A DNA stretch of 64,000 nt from Catenovulum adriaticum. Lineage in GTDB: Bacteria > Pseudomonadota > Gammaproteobacteria > Enterobacterales > Alteromonadaceae. A program made the translations under genes and the position numbers. This document shows positions 52,661 through 61,680 of this stretch, one piece after another. Numbering within the stretch: position 1 is the first letter of the stretch; every line of letters starts with the position of its first letter. Location of the stretch: assembly GCF_026725475.1 (NCBI RefSeq), contig NZ_CP109965.1, positions 3,100,001 through 3,164,000 on the forward strand, written 5' to 3'. Below the pieces are notes generated by a model, which was not told the origin of the DNA, made no database searches, and saw nothing but the letters and a program-made list of their open reading frames with translations.

Positions 52661-53788
52661 TTATTTTTGAGGGGTAATTAAATACTTTTCACCTGTTGCT
52701 TGTTTAGCATAGGTTTTTATTGACGATAACTGTAGGGCCTCTGTTAGTGATACTTCATCTGTATAATGGCTTGCAAATGTTGTGGTGATTTCATTAGCAA
52801 CGCGTTTGCGCATTGCCATAACAGTGTCGGTTCCTAATTTACCTAACGCATTAAACAATAAAAAGCCATTTACACCCCACGCAAAACCAAAGTTACGGTT
52901 TAACGTAATAGGGCCTCGGTTTAATGCGCCATAAATATACACTTGTTTAAAAGTGTCAGACCCATAAACACTATACTCTTTTGTATCTCGAGCTGCCGCA
53001 ACTTCCATACAATTTAAAATATCACTGGTTAATTGGCCGCCACCAATAGGATCAAAAGCAATAGTTGCGCCCGTTTCAATAATCGCCGCCGTTAAATCAT
53101 CCAGAAAAGTATCACTACTTGAGTTAACCACATATTTAGCGCCCATATCCGTTAGTAGTTTTTCTTGTTCAGGTTTACGAACAATGTTAATTAAATCGAT
53201 ACCATCGGCCATACAAATACGGTTTAACATTTGCCCCAGGTTAGACGCAGCTGCCGCATGAATAATCGCTTTATGGCCTTCAGCTCGCATGGTTTCAACC
53301 ATAGCTAATGCCGTTAACGGATTAACAAAAGAAGAAGCGCCTTCTTTAGCCGTCGTCTCTTCTTTTAAAACCAAGCAGCTTTGTACATTAACACTGTGAT
53401 ATTTACGATAAGTTCCACCGCCGATCACCGCCACTGTTTTACCGATTAAGGCTTGGGCCGCAGCCGATGAGCCCGCCGCAACAACGGTTCCTGCGCCTTC
53501 ATTACCCACAGATGTTGCTTTACCCACTCGCGTTTTTAACGCAGGCATAGCTTTAGCTGGAACATCTGCGGTAATCACTGGGTTTTGTTCAGTACCAGAT
53601 TGCACCGCTGTCGACATATCAGCACCGCTGAACATAACCCCTAAATCTGACGGGTTTAATGGCGCGGCTTCAATGCGAACCACCACCTCATCGTCAGCGG
53701 GTTGTGGCATTTCAATATTTTTTAACGCCAGTGTTAGTTTATTGTCGTCGGAAATCGTAGATATAAGTTGTATATTTGATTCATTCAT
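52661..53788 (-). CDS. Zinc-type/quinone oxidoreductase-like MDR protein
   Basis: 375 aa medium-chain dehydrogenase/reductase. The N-terminal GroES-like part has VRIEAAPLNPSDLGVMFSG, and GNEGAGTVVAAG resembles quinone oxidoreductases. The Rossmann part has IIHAAAASNLGQMLNRICM and MGAKYVVNSSS. No structural zinc Cys cluster is visible. NAD(P)H-dependent reduction of enones or quinones is inferred. Divergent from a LysR gene 183 nt away. GGAAAG precedes the ATG. Confidence 0.85.
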   Translation of the reverse strand: MNESNIQLISTISDDNKLTLALKNIEMPQPADDEVVVRIEAAPLNPSDLGVMFSGADMSTAVQSGTEQNPVITADVPAKAMPALKTRVGKATSVGNEGAGTVVAAGSSAAAQALIGKTVAVIGGGTYRKYHSVNVQSCLVLKEETTAKEGASSFVNPLTALAMVETMRAEGHKAIIHAAAASNLGQMLNRICMADGIDLINIVRKPEQEKLLTDMGAKYVVNSSSDTFLDDLTAAIIETGATIAFDPIGGGQLTSDILNCMEVAAARDTKEYSVYGSDTFKQVYIYGALNRGPITLNRNFGFAWGVNGFLLFNALGKLGTDTVMAMRKRVANEITTTFASHYTDEVSLTEALQLSSIKTYAKQATGEKYLITPQK

Positions 53789-53971
53789 AATTTAGCTTTC
53801 CATTATTAGCGTGAAAGTTATGCTTAAATTGCCAAAAAATGCAATTAAGCATCTGAATTTAACTTAAACTCATTATTACTTGTTTTAATCCGGTTATATA
53901 TAAGGGAAAATGCGAATCACTTTTGTTTTAAAGACAATAATACAAAAGCATTTATTAAATGGAGAAGTTTG

Positions 53972-54883
53972 TTGGATCAACTACGCGCGATTAAATACTT
54001 TATCAAAGTTGTTGAAACTGGCAGTTTTACTAAAGCTGCCAGTACCTTTAATGTACCGCCCTCCTCTTTATCAAGGCGCGTGGCTGATTTAGAACAAAGC
54101 TTAGGCGCAACACTTTTAAAACGCTCAACCCGCATTGTAAAGCTAACCGAAGTGGGGCAAATTTATTATAACGATGTTCAACAAATATTAAATCAGCTAG
54201 AACAAAGCAACGAAACCGTTCGTAGCTATCAAACAACACCAATGGGGCATTTGCGTATTAGCTCAATGGTGAGTTTTGGTGAGCAAATATTGCTGCCTTT
54301 ATTAGACGAATTTTCCGCTTTATACCCTGAAATTGTACTAGATGTGAGTTTAAGCGATGAATTATCAGCTCTTAACCGTGATGATGTCGATATTGCAATA
54401 CGGGGTGGCTACGCCCCAAATGAGCGCGTATTAGCAATAAACTTAATGGACAATAGCTTTATTCCTGTTGCTTCGCCATGTTACCTAACAAAGCATGGCA
54501 CACCTCAAACCGTACAGGAATTAAAGCAACATAAAGGCCTTTATTTTAAAACGCCGACAGGGCCAACCCCTTGGTTATGTGATATAGAGGGTCAATGGCA
54601 AGATGTTTCTGGCCCAGCGGTCGCGATTTCAAATAACGGGCCTTGGCTAGCCAAAAAAGCCTGTAACGGTGAAGGTATATTAATGTCTACGCGATGGGCA
54701 TTAGCGCCATACCTTAAATCAGGAAAGCTACAAGAACTAAAATTTGAGCATGAATTAGCAATCACTCAAAACGCAAATATGGCGGTTTATTTGTTATATC
54801 AAAAACAAGGCTACCTAGTACCAAAGGTAAAAGCAGCTGTAGATTTTTTAGTTCAAAAGTTAAAAGTGACTAATGAAAATTAA
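53972..54883 (+). CDS. LysR family transcriptional regulator
   Basis: 304 aa or one shorter. The start is one of two adjacent TTG codons: 53972 gives MDQLRAIKYFIKVVE, a normal LysR N-terminus, with GGAG 7 nt upstream. The HTH is ETGSFTKAASTFNVPPSSLSRRVADLE, followed by the effector domain (LRISSMVSFGEQILLPLL). It most likely controls the divergent MDR gene. Confidence 0.88.
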   Translation: MDQLRAIKYFIKVVETGSFTKAASTFNVPPSSLSRRVADLEQSLGATLLKRSTRIVKLTEVGQIYYNDVQQILNQLEQSNETVRSYQTTPMGHLRISSMVSFGEQILLPLLDEFSALYPEIVLDVSLSDELSALNRDDVDIAIRGGYAPNERVLAINLMDNSFIPVASPCYLTKHGTPQTVQELKQHKGLYFKTPTGPTPWLCDIEGQWQDVSGPAVAISNNGPWLAKKACNGEGILMSTRWALAPYLKSGKLQELKFEHELAITQNANMAVYLLYQKQGYLVPKVKAAVDFLVQKLKVTNEN

Positions 54884-55257
54884 ATGGGTAAAAGACGGTA
54901 TCAATACCGGTATGATTAAATAGGAATAATTAGATATTGGTTGGTGAAACCGGCATTGGTCTGTGTGGGTTAGTGCAAATCTATCTAGGTCGGTACAACC
55001 CCGCATAGGTCAATGGAAACCGTGTAGGTCAATGTAGGTCGGTTTAGCGCCGTGGGCGCGTAAGCCGACATAAACAAACATCAGGCTTGGGCGACAGATC
55101 TTAAATATGTTTCTATTAGGCGTCTGATTATGAGTTTAAGCCGTTTAAATGCAATGATTTTTCAATTACTGTAGGTTGGGTTTACATTAATGCTTATGGG
55201 AAAAATCAAACTTGGGGTTAGGCTATTATAGGAGCTTACCAAATCGGAGGTTATACT
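54884..55257. other. Intergenic repeat-containing region
   Basis: No gene is supported here. Short TAGGTC(A/G) direct repeats occur between 54985 and 55041, and a REP unit lies at 55034-55069. The rest is AT-rich and looks eroded. The region separates the MDR/LysR pair from the lone nuclease gene. Confidence 0.5.
55034..55069 (+). repeat. REP unit upstream of nuclease gene
   Basis: A 36-nt unit starting GTAGG with GTTTAGCGCCGTGGGCGCGTA as its core, the same design as the RAYT-associated REPs (there GCGACGTGGTCGC). The stem bases changed together (GCGCC/GGGCGC), which keeps the hairpin. Confidence 0.75.
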
Positions 55258-55374
55258 TTGAAAGAAATAGATGAGTATTTTATTTTACATTATTCAAGTA
55301 TTAGCAAAATTGTAAGACCAGCTCTTATTAATATCTATTTTTCTGAACAACCTGCAACGGCTTTACTCAGCTAA
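55258..55374 (+). CDS. Possible 38-aa small protein
   Basis: TTG 55258 follows GGAGG by 7 nt and opens a 38-codon frame beginning MKEIDEYFILHYSSISK and ending in TAA at 55374. No family is recognised. The good ribosome site is the only support; it could be a remnant of a larger gene. Confidence 0.3.
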   Translation: MKEIDEYFILHYSSISKIVRPALINIYFSEQPATALLS

Positions 55375-55525
55375 TAACTAGCAGCGTTTAATTTTTTAAG
55401 AAAAGTGGCTGACTGGAATTGACCAGAACATTATGTACTTTTCAATGGTAAGCATTAATAACGAAAAAATATCTGCTAATTTCGGGTTCTACACATTCAA
55501 AAAATACCCAAATAAAGGATATATA

Positions 55526-57418
55526 ATGGTGACAAATTTAAGTGAGTCGCAAATTCAGGAAATTTTGTGTGCTAATGTCGATCTTATCGAATCTGGGTTG
55601 ACGTTTTTAAAAAAAGAACAGTACATTCCCAACGACCTTGGAACAAGAGGTTTTATTGATATCTACGCGAGGGATAAAAATGGAAAGCATGTACTTATTG
55701 AATTAAAAAAATCTAACGCCAGCTCTAGAGAGGCGATCCATGAGATCTACAAGTATTTAGAAGGAGTAAAATCTCATTTTTCGGCAAGAGAAGACGAGAT
55801 AAGAGTTATAGTTGCTTCGACGGTATGGAGCGAGTTGATTGTGCCTTTTTCTCGTTTTTATCATGAAAGCTCAATAGATACACTTGGCTTACAACTAGAG
55901 TTTATCAATCAGTCTGATGTTCGTGCGACAAAAGTGGAAATTCTGGATTTTTCTGAAGGGCGCATGTTTGCACCCTGGTATGAAGGTTTTTGGTATTTGG
56001 ATAAAACCTCATTAAAGTGTGGTATTGATAGTATTAAGAAATCTTGCAAAAAATTGGAATTAAATGACTTTATAATCGTTGTTGTGAAAGTACCAAGTTC
56101 CTTTGCAAAAGACGAGCAAGATAGGGTGGAATCCGCCTTAACCACGCTATTTGGTTCCTCACCAAGACAAATACCCCAAGTTAAACTTTTCCAATATTTA
56201 GTTTTTCTTGCTCATCAACGTAAAAGTAAAGAGTTTTATCTAAGGCAAATAGAGAAATATTCTAAAAATTTATTTGTTGATACCGAAGAACTATGCGCTA
56301 ATCCGGATACTCAAACAATTTACGATAATTTTGCTGGTCTTTTGGGATTAGTAGAGTGTGATTACCTAACCATAGAAAATCCTGCTAAGTTTTCGGAAAA
56401 ATTACATTTTATGGGGTTTCGAGTTTTAAAATTGATTAAAGCTGGAACATTTGGTTTGAATCAATGTTTAACTGACGACACTTTATTAAATGAAATTGAA
56501 ACTGTAGATTCAAAAAAATTTAGTGGAAAAGCAAATTTATCAATTAAGTCTGAGGCAGCTTACGTAAAACGTAGGGTCGAAAATTGTTTAAGAAATAATC
56601 CCCCATGGAAAAACCATGTGTTATCGATCATCAATGAATTAATCGAAGACAAGAAAATTGTAGAAATTAATATTTCCAATTTATCTCTTGGCATTTTGGG
56701 GATTTATTTATCGGTGCACTATAAAGATCCAACCTCATATTTGCCATACTTTTCGATAAACGTTATTGATAGTGACGAAGACATTTCTTACCAAGGTATG
56801 TTAGAAGCTCATAATCCGACAAAGGGATTTAGACATATTTTGGATAAGTATTACAACGGTGTTGTAGCTAATATTGTGTGTATGATGATGGGAGACCATT
56901 CTGATGATCGTCACGTCGACATATTGTTTGATTTGGGGTTAAGTTACAAAACCTATAAGGTGAGGAAATACAATAATGAGAGGCGGTTCGAACGATTTGA
57001 AGACTTTAGGTGGGTTGTTTGCGAATCAAAGGAAGCAATTGAAAGCTTTGTTTATTATTTGCATGAAAATCAATCAATGGTCAGACAAATTTATCAGAGA
57101 ATAAATGCCTACCATAAAGGAGCTTTAGTAGAACCTATTTTTAGTCACACGATGATTTTGAAGCAGTGTTTCGATATAGACTGTCTTTCGAAAATCGACG
57201 AAAAATTTATAGGTAGTCCTCCTGATTGTGAGTGCTGTGAATCCCCTTTGGCCGACGAAACGTTTTTTGTTGACGGACCTTTTAAAAACAATTCAAGTTG
57301 GGCAATGTTTTGCTTGGATTGTTTTACTGCGCATGGTGATGGTTATAAATTTGCTTCTGTCTTTACAAAATATGGCGAAGAATGGGTAAGTCTGAGGCGG
57401 TTAACGGACAATATATAA
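55526..57418 (+). CDS. NucS-like (DUF91) nuclease with zinc-ribbon end
   Basis: 630 aa from ATG 55526 (AAAGGA upstream); the in-frame ATG 55433 would add 31 residues without a site. Residues about 5-130 resemble the NucS C-terminal endonuclease domain: Glu22 (DLIESGL), Asp45 (GFIDIYARD), Glu59 and Lys61 (VLIELKK), Glu73, a PD-(D/E)xK arrangement. The middle is unrecognised. Near the end, CECC and a later CLDC can hold Zn. It has no partner genes and its base use looks unlike its neighbours, suggesting horizontal gain. A DNA-defence or repair role is plausible but unproven. Confidence 0.75.
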   Translation: MVTNLSESQIQEILCANVDLIESGLTFLKKEQYIPNDLGTRGFIDIYARDKNGKHVLIELKKSNASSREAIHEIYKYLEGVKSHFSAREDEIRVIVASTVWSELIVPFSRFYHESSIDTLGLQLEFINQSDVRATKVEILDFSEGRMFAPWYEGFWYLDKTSLKCGIDSIKKSCKKLELNDFIIVVVKVPSSFAKDEQDRVESALTTLFGSSPRQIPQVKLFQYLVFLAHQRKSKEFYLRQIEKYSKNLFVDTEELCANPDTQTIYDNFAGLLGLVECDYLTIENPAKFSEKLHFMGFRVLKLIKAGTFGLNQCLTDDTLLNEIETVDSKKFSGKANLSIKSEAAYVKRRVENCLRNNPPWKNHVLSIINELIEDKKIVEINISNLSLGILGIYLSVHYKDPTSYLPYFSINVIDSDEDISYQGMLEAHNPTKGFRHILDKYYNGVVANIVCMMMGDHSDDRHVDILFDLGLSYKTYKVRKYNNERRFERFEDFRWVVCESKEAIESFVYYLHENQSMVRQIYQRINAYHKGALVEPIFSHTMILKQCFDIDCLSKIDEKFIGSPPDCECCESPLADETFFVDGPFKNNSSWAMFCLDCFTAHGDGYKFASVFTKYGEEWVSLRRLTDNI

Positions 57419-57534
57419 TGGTGCCAATTTTTGCATTGGAAGTGGACTTAGTTTGCGAAGGCTATGCTTACAACTCTGGGCTGGTCTTGCTTTTGTGGGC
57501 TAGTCTAAATAAAGACCGAGCCGGGCGAAGCTCG

Positions 57535-57620
57535 GTAGGTTGGGTCGAGCAAAGTGAATCCCAACATTTTTATTTAATATGCCACAATGTTGGGTGCGCC
57601 TCTGGCTTACCGCAACCTAC
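57535..57620. repeat. Long hairpin element with GTAGG ends
   Basis: GTAGGTTG (57535-57542) and CAACCTAC (57613-57620) are perfect outer arms. CCCAACATT (57560-57568) and AATGTTGGG (57586-57594) form a perfect inner pair. Both ends carry GTAGG in inverted orientation, like a BIME of a second REP family. It lies in the 299-nt gap after the nuclease gene. Confidence 0.7.
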
Positions 57621-57717
57621 AATAGAACGAAAATTTGAGCTGCGTAAATGGCAGCTCATAAACCTGTGGGATAGCATGTTAATTGCTTACCCAAAAATTT
57701 AATTATTTTTCAATAAC

Positions 57718-59547
57718 TTATTCGACAGTTACGCTTTTGGCTAGGTTTCTAGGCTGATCCACATCTGTACCTTTAATTACGGCTACATGGTAGCTTAATA
57801 ATTGTAGTGGAATGGTGTAAACAATCGGTGCAATTATATCTTCAGTTGGCACTACGCTGATTACTTTTTGAGTTTCGTCGCTTTCAAATTTGGCGTCTTT
57901 GTCGGCAAATACATAAAGTACACTGCCACGCGCGCGCACTTCTTCAACGTTTGAATGTAGTTTTTCTAATAATTCATTATTAGGGGCGACTACAATCACT
58001 GGCATTTCAGCATCAATTAATGCAATTGGACCGTGTTTTAATTCACCGGCTGCGTAAGCTTCGGCGTGAATGTATGAAATTTCTTTAAGTTTAAGCGCAC
58101 CTTCCATTGCAATTGGGTATTGCTCACCGCGGCCTAAAAATAATGCATGGTGTTTGTCGGCAAACTCTTCAGCTAGGGCTTCAATTTCGTCATTGGCGAG
58201 TAATGCGTTTTCAATTTTACCCGGTAGCTGCATTAATGCAGAGGCGATGTTTAGTTCAGTTTCAGCATTTAAGCCTTTGTGTTTGCCAATGGTTAATACT
58301 AATAATAATAATGAAACTAATTGGGTGGTAAATGCTTTAGTTGAAGCAACGCCAATTTCAGTCCCGGCGCGGGTCATAAAGTGAAAGTCTGATTCACGTA
58401 CTAACGATGATCCCATCACATTACAAATAGTGAGTGACGATAAATAACCTTGCTCTTTTGCTAGTTTTAACGCGGCTAAAGTATCGGCGGTTTCACCTGA
58501 TTGTGAAATTGATACAAACAAGCTGCCGTTGTGAACATAAAATTTACGGTAGCGGAATTCAGACGCTATCTCGATGCTACAACTGACACCTGCGTATTGT
58601 TCAAACCAATATTTGGCGACCATGCCTGCGTGGTAACTGGTTCCACATGCAACAATGGTTACGTGGTTAATTTGAGGGATCACCTCTTCAAAACCATTAC
58701 CAAAAATGCCAGTTTCAATACCCGAGGTTGAAACTCGCTCTTCTAGGGTTTGACGCACACAGGTTGGCTGTTCAAAAATTTCTTTCATCATGTAATGGCG
58801 ATATTCGCCTTTATCAGCTGAATCCGCTTTAGCGTCAACTAAGTTAACTTTTCGCTCAACTTGTTCGCCAGATTTATCAAAAATTTCAACTGATTTACGA
58901 CTAATTCGGGCAACGTCGCCTTCTTCTAAATAAATAAAACGACTGGTTACCGGTAATAGTGCAAGTTGGTCAGAGGCAACAAAGTTTTCGCCTATGCCTA
59001 AGCCAATAACAAGCGGGCTGCCAGAGCGTGCGACGACCATTTGATCTGGGTTTTGTTTATCTATAATCGCTGTCCCATATGCACCAGTCACCGTTTGTGC
59101 AGCTTTTTGTACAGCGGCTAGTAAATCTAGGCCAGAGTCTAATAGTTGATGAATAAGGTGCGTTAATACTTCGGTATCAGTATCTGAGTTAAACTGATAG
59201 CCTTGCTCGGTTAATTGTGTTTTTAATTCACGGTAGTTTTCAATAATACCGTTGTGAACAACTGCGATTCTGTCTTGTGACATGTGTGGGTGGGCATTGC
59301 GCTCTGTCGGTTCACCATGAGTTGCCCAGCGAGTGTGTGCTATACCAGTGCCACCTGATAAAAATTGATCAGCTAAGCCTTCGCTTAAATTTTTAACTTT
59401 ACCCACACGACGAATACGCTGCAATTCACTGTTTTGAATGACGGCTAAGCCGGCTGAATCATAGCCTCGGTATTCTAAGCGGCGTAGGCCTTCTAATAAA
59501 ATTTCTGCGACGTCTCTTTGTGCTACTGCACCTACAATTCCACACAT
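57718..59547 (-). CDS. glmS: Glucosamine-fructose-6-phosphate aminotransferase
   Basis: 609 aa, full length. Cys2 is the N-terminal glutaminase nucleophile (MCGIVGAVAQ), with HTRWATHGEP and VVHNGIIENY. Two SIS isomerase domains follow (ACGTSYHAGMVAKYW, SISQSGETADT, ASTKAFTTQL), and the sequence ends LAKSVTVE. It makes glucosamine-6-phosphate for peptidoglycan and LPS. It lies 13 nt after the DeoR gene on the same strand, so they form an operon. No glmS ribozyme is expected or seen. Confidence 0.97.
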   Translation of the reverse strand: MCGIVGAVAQRDVAEILLEGLRRLEYRGYDSAGLAVIQNSELQRIRRVGKVKNLSEGLADQFLSGGTGIAHTRWATHGEPTERNAHPHMSQDRIAVVHNGIIENYRELKTQLTEQGYQFNSDTDTEVLTHLIHQLLDSGLDLLAAVQKAAQTVTGAYGTAIIDKQNPDQMVVARSGSPLVIGLGIGENFVASDQLALLPVTSRFIYLEEGDVARISRKSVEIFDKSGEQVERKVNLVDAKADSADKGEYRHYMMKEIFEQPTCVRQTLEERVSTSGIETGIFGNGFEEVIPQINHVTIVACGTSYHAGMVAKYWFEQYAGVSCSIEIASEFRYRKFYVHNGSLFVSISQSGETADTLAALKLAKEQGYLSSLTICNVMGSSLVRESDFHFMTRAGTEIGVASTKAFTTQLVSLLLLVLTIGKHKGLNAETELNIASALMQLPGKIENALLANDEIEALAEEFADKHHALFLGRGEQYPIAMEGALKLKEISYIHAEAYAAGELKHGPIALIDAEMPVIVVAPNNELLEKLHSNVEEVRARGSVLYVFADKDAKFESDETQKVISVVPTEDIIAPIVYTIPLQLLSYHVAVIKGTDVDQPRNLAKSVTVE

Positions 59548-59560
59548 AATTTATGTTCCT

Positions 59561-60337
59561 TTATCCTTGTTTTGGTGAGTTGGCGATATTCACAACCACA
59601 CCCATTTTTTCAATTTGTTTAACCGCTTCAGCTGTAATGTCTGAATCGGTGATGATTCTTGTAATTTGATTCCAGTTTAGCTCTAGGTTTGGGATTCGGC
59701 GGCCAATTTTGTCTGACTCTATCATCACTATGACTTCTCTGGCTTGCTCTGCCATCACTCGGCTTAAACCGATGAGTTCGTTAAAAGTGGTGGTACCGCG
59801 CTCTAAATCTATGCCATCGGCACCAATAAAAAGCTGATCAAAATCATAAGATCTTAAAACTTGCTCAGCAACTTGGCCTTGAAAAGATTCTGAATGAGGG
59901 TCCCAGGTGCCGCCTGTCATTAAAATAGTAGGCTCGTTTTCAAGCTCACGTAATTGGTTGGCGACATCTAGTGCGTTGGTCATCACAATTAAGCCACGTT
60001 TGTGATTTAAATGCGGTATTAAGCTGGCAGTTGTTCGTCCGCTATCGATTAAAATTCGGTTATGTTCACGAATGCACTCAGCCGCCTTTAACGCAATACT
60101 TTGCTTGGCTGGCGAAACGGTTTTTTCAGCGTCGGTTATCACCTCTTGCGGTAGTGGCACTGCACCACCATAACGGCGTAATAAAAGTCCGCTTTTTTCA
60201 AGTGCGGCTAAATCTTTACGAATAGTAACCACTGAAGTTTCAAAACGCTCTGATAAAGCTTCAACGCTCATTTCGCCGTTTTCATTAACTAGGCTATGAA
60301 TAGTGTGGCGTCTTTGTTGAGTATTACGTTTTGACAT
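59561..60337 (-). CDS. DeoR family regulator next to glmS
   Basis: 258 aa. HTH_DeoR (RRHTIHSLVNENGEMSVEAL, ETSVVTIRKDLAALEKSGLL, RRYGGAV) is followed by the sugar-phosphate sensor domain (DSGRTTASLIPHL, GGTWDPHSESFQG, FIGADGIDLERG). Immediately upstream of glmS; probably responds to an amino-sugar phosphate. Confidence 0.9.
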   Translation of the reverse strand: MSKRNTQQRRHTIHSLVNENGEMSVEALSERFETSVVTIRKDLAALEKSGLLLRRYGGAVPLPQEVITDAEKTVSPAKQSIALKAAECIREHNRILIDSGRTTASLIPHLNHKRGLIVMTNALDVANQLRELENEPTILMTGGTWDPHSESFQGQVAEQVLRSYDFDQLFIGADGIDLERGTTTFNELIGLSRVMAEQAREVIVMIESDKIGRRIPNLELNWNQITRIITDSDITAEAVKQIEKMGVVVNIANSPKQG

Positions 60338-60890
60338 CTTTCGGTTAGTTTCTTTTTATTAAGGTTAAGTTTCGGTCTGAAAGTTAGGGCGAAATTTAAA
60401 CAGAAGTAGCGCTAAGCTGCAAGTCATTTTTTAATAAATTGACCTAAATGCAGACTAACCATAGGCAAGATCACATTCTGAAATATAGTGGGTAGTATCT
60501 AGGAGAGTCGTTATTTAGAGCAAAATGGTTTTTTCAGGACGAAAAATTCAAGCTTACAGGAATGTACTTGCAGCGTTTTTGCGAAAATGATGGCTCACCC
60601 TTTAATCTTTGTATGAAAATGATTCAAGTATGATTTTGCCCTGAGGCTAACCGAGACAAAAGCCCATTACTTTTGGCGCGATACGGTAAAGAGATTCATT
60701 TAAACTGGGCTTGAATAAAAAATTTTGTAAAAAAATGGCCTGAGCATAACGCCCAAGCCATTTAATTTGTTTGCTGGTTTTGCTTATAAAAGCACGCTTT
60801 TAACTCATAACTAACTAATAACCAACTCACAACCAAATCACAGCTAACCCACATGTTACCCTCAGGTTATTCACAGCGTGGGGCTTAATA
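60338..60890. other. Intergenic region upstream of deoR-glmS
   Basis: About 550 nt between the DeoR gene and the peroxiredoxin-like gene. It contains the terminator at 60733-60763 and must hold the deoR-glmS promoter. No supported ORF, RNA gene or further dyad is visible; the stretch 60420-60720 is unremarkable. Confidence 0.45.
60728..60763 (-). terminator. Terminator after peroxiredoxin-like gene
   Basis: On the minus strand AAATGGC ... GCCATTT forms the outer stem, with an inner GGGCGTTATGCTC hairpin, followed by a T-run (AAAAA on the plus strand at 60731-60735). It lies about 130 nt beyond the gene's stop. Confidence 0.7.
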
Positions 60891-61484
60891 TTATTTAGTT
60901 AAATTTTGCTTTAAAACGGCTTTCATTTGCTCGCCTGTTGGCCGGGTTTTAAAGTCTTTATCTACATAATACCAAAGTACTTCGCCGCCTTTGCTTATTA
61001 ATATTGTGGCTGGGTGAGGCACTTTATCGTTTTTGCGCAAGCCAAGCTCATCAATAAGTTTCATTTTGGCATCGCTTAAAAACAAATAATCTAAACCAAA
61101 TTTTCGTTGGGTGTTTTTGTTAGTTGCTTGGCTATCAGGACTTATGGCGACTAAGCGGGTATTATAATTTTTAAGCTCTGGTAGCACGTTTTCAAACGAC
61201 TCTAACTGGCCAATACAAAACGGACACCATTCACCGCGATAAACCACTAATAAAATATTTTGATTATCACTTAACGAACTAACATTGTGCTGCTGGCCTT
61301 GGCTGTCGTTAAGCGTAACCGATGGCAATCGATCACCTGTGGTTAAAACAAAGCTATCTAGGTTGCTATAGGAGTCTTCACCTATGTGCTGTTTATCTAC
61401 ACTGGCCGCGGTACAAGCTGCTAACAAGGTGGCTGTGCATAATGTAATAAACGCACCTTTTAATAATTTAATTTGATTAAACAT
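60891..61484 (-). CDS. Peroxiredoxin-like (AhpC/TSA) lipoprotein
   Basis: 197 aa from ATG 61484 with GGAAGAG upstream; the longer frame from 61529 would bury the signal. The lipobox LAAC sits at about residue 23. A thioredoxin-fold redoxin domain has VVYRGEWCPFCIGQLESF, so a CxxC active site, and LVAISPDSQ. It probably reduces peroxides or disulfides in the periplasm while anchored to a membrane. Bracketed by terminators, it is a single-gene unit. Confidence 0.85.
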   Translation of the reverse strand: MFNQIKLLKGAFITLCTATLLAACTAASVDKQHIGEDSYSNLDSFVLTTGDRLPSVTLNDSQGQQHNVSSLSDNQNILLVVYRGEWCPFCIGQLESFENVLPELKNYNTRLVAISPDSQATNKNTQRKFGLDYLFLSDAKMKLIDELGLRKNDKVPHPATILISKGGEVLWYYVDKDFKTRPTGEQMKAVLKQNLTK

Positions 61485-61624
61485 GTCTGAACTCTTCCTT
61501 TTTGTAATGGCTGATAATGTATCATTCAATTAGTAGACAGCAACAAAGTCAAAAAAATTGCATTTAAATAAGTAGAATAAAATAAGTTTGTTGATTTTAG
61601 TCTTTAATAAAAGCGTGTAAAACA

Positions 61625-61651
61625 AAGAATGCGACAATTTGTCGCATTCTT
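61625..61651 (-). terminator. Terminator after glmU
   Basis: Perfect 12-bp stem AAGAATGCGACA/TGTCGCATTCTT with a 3-nt loop, 30 nt past the glmU stop. On the minus strand TTTGTTTTACA follows. The symmetric stem may also work for the plus strand. Confidence 0.8.
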
Positions 61652-61680
61652 AAAATATGAAGGTTCACTATAAATATAAG

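Noticed and set aside
57382..57702. 106-aa plus-strand ORF after the nuclease gene
   Set aside because: It overlaps the nuclease end in another frame and runs through the long hairpin element; no ribosome site and no family resemblance.
57718..59560. glmS ribozyme upstream of glmS
   Set aside because: Only 13 nt separate deoR and glmS, and the ribozyme is a Gram-positive feature; no ribozyme core is visible.
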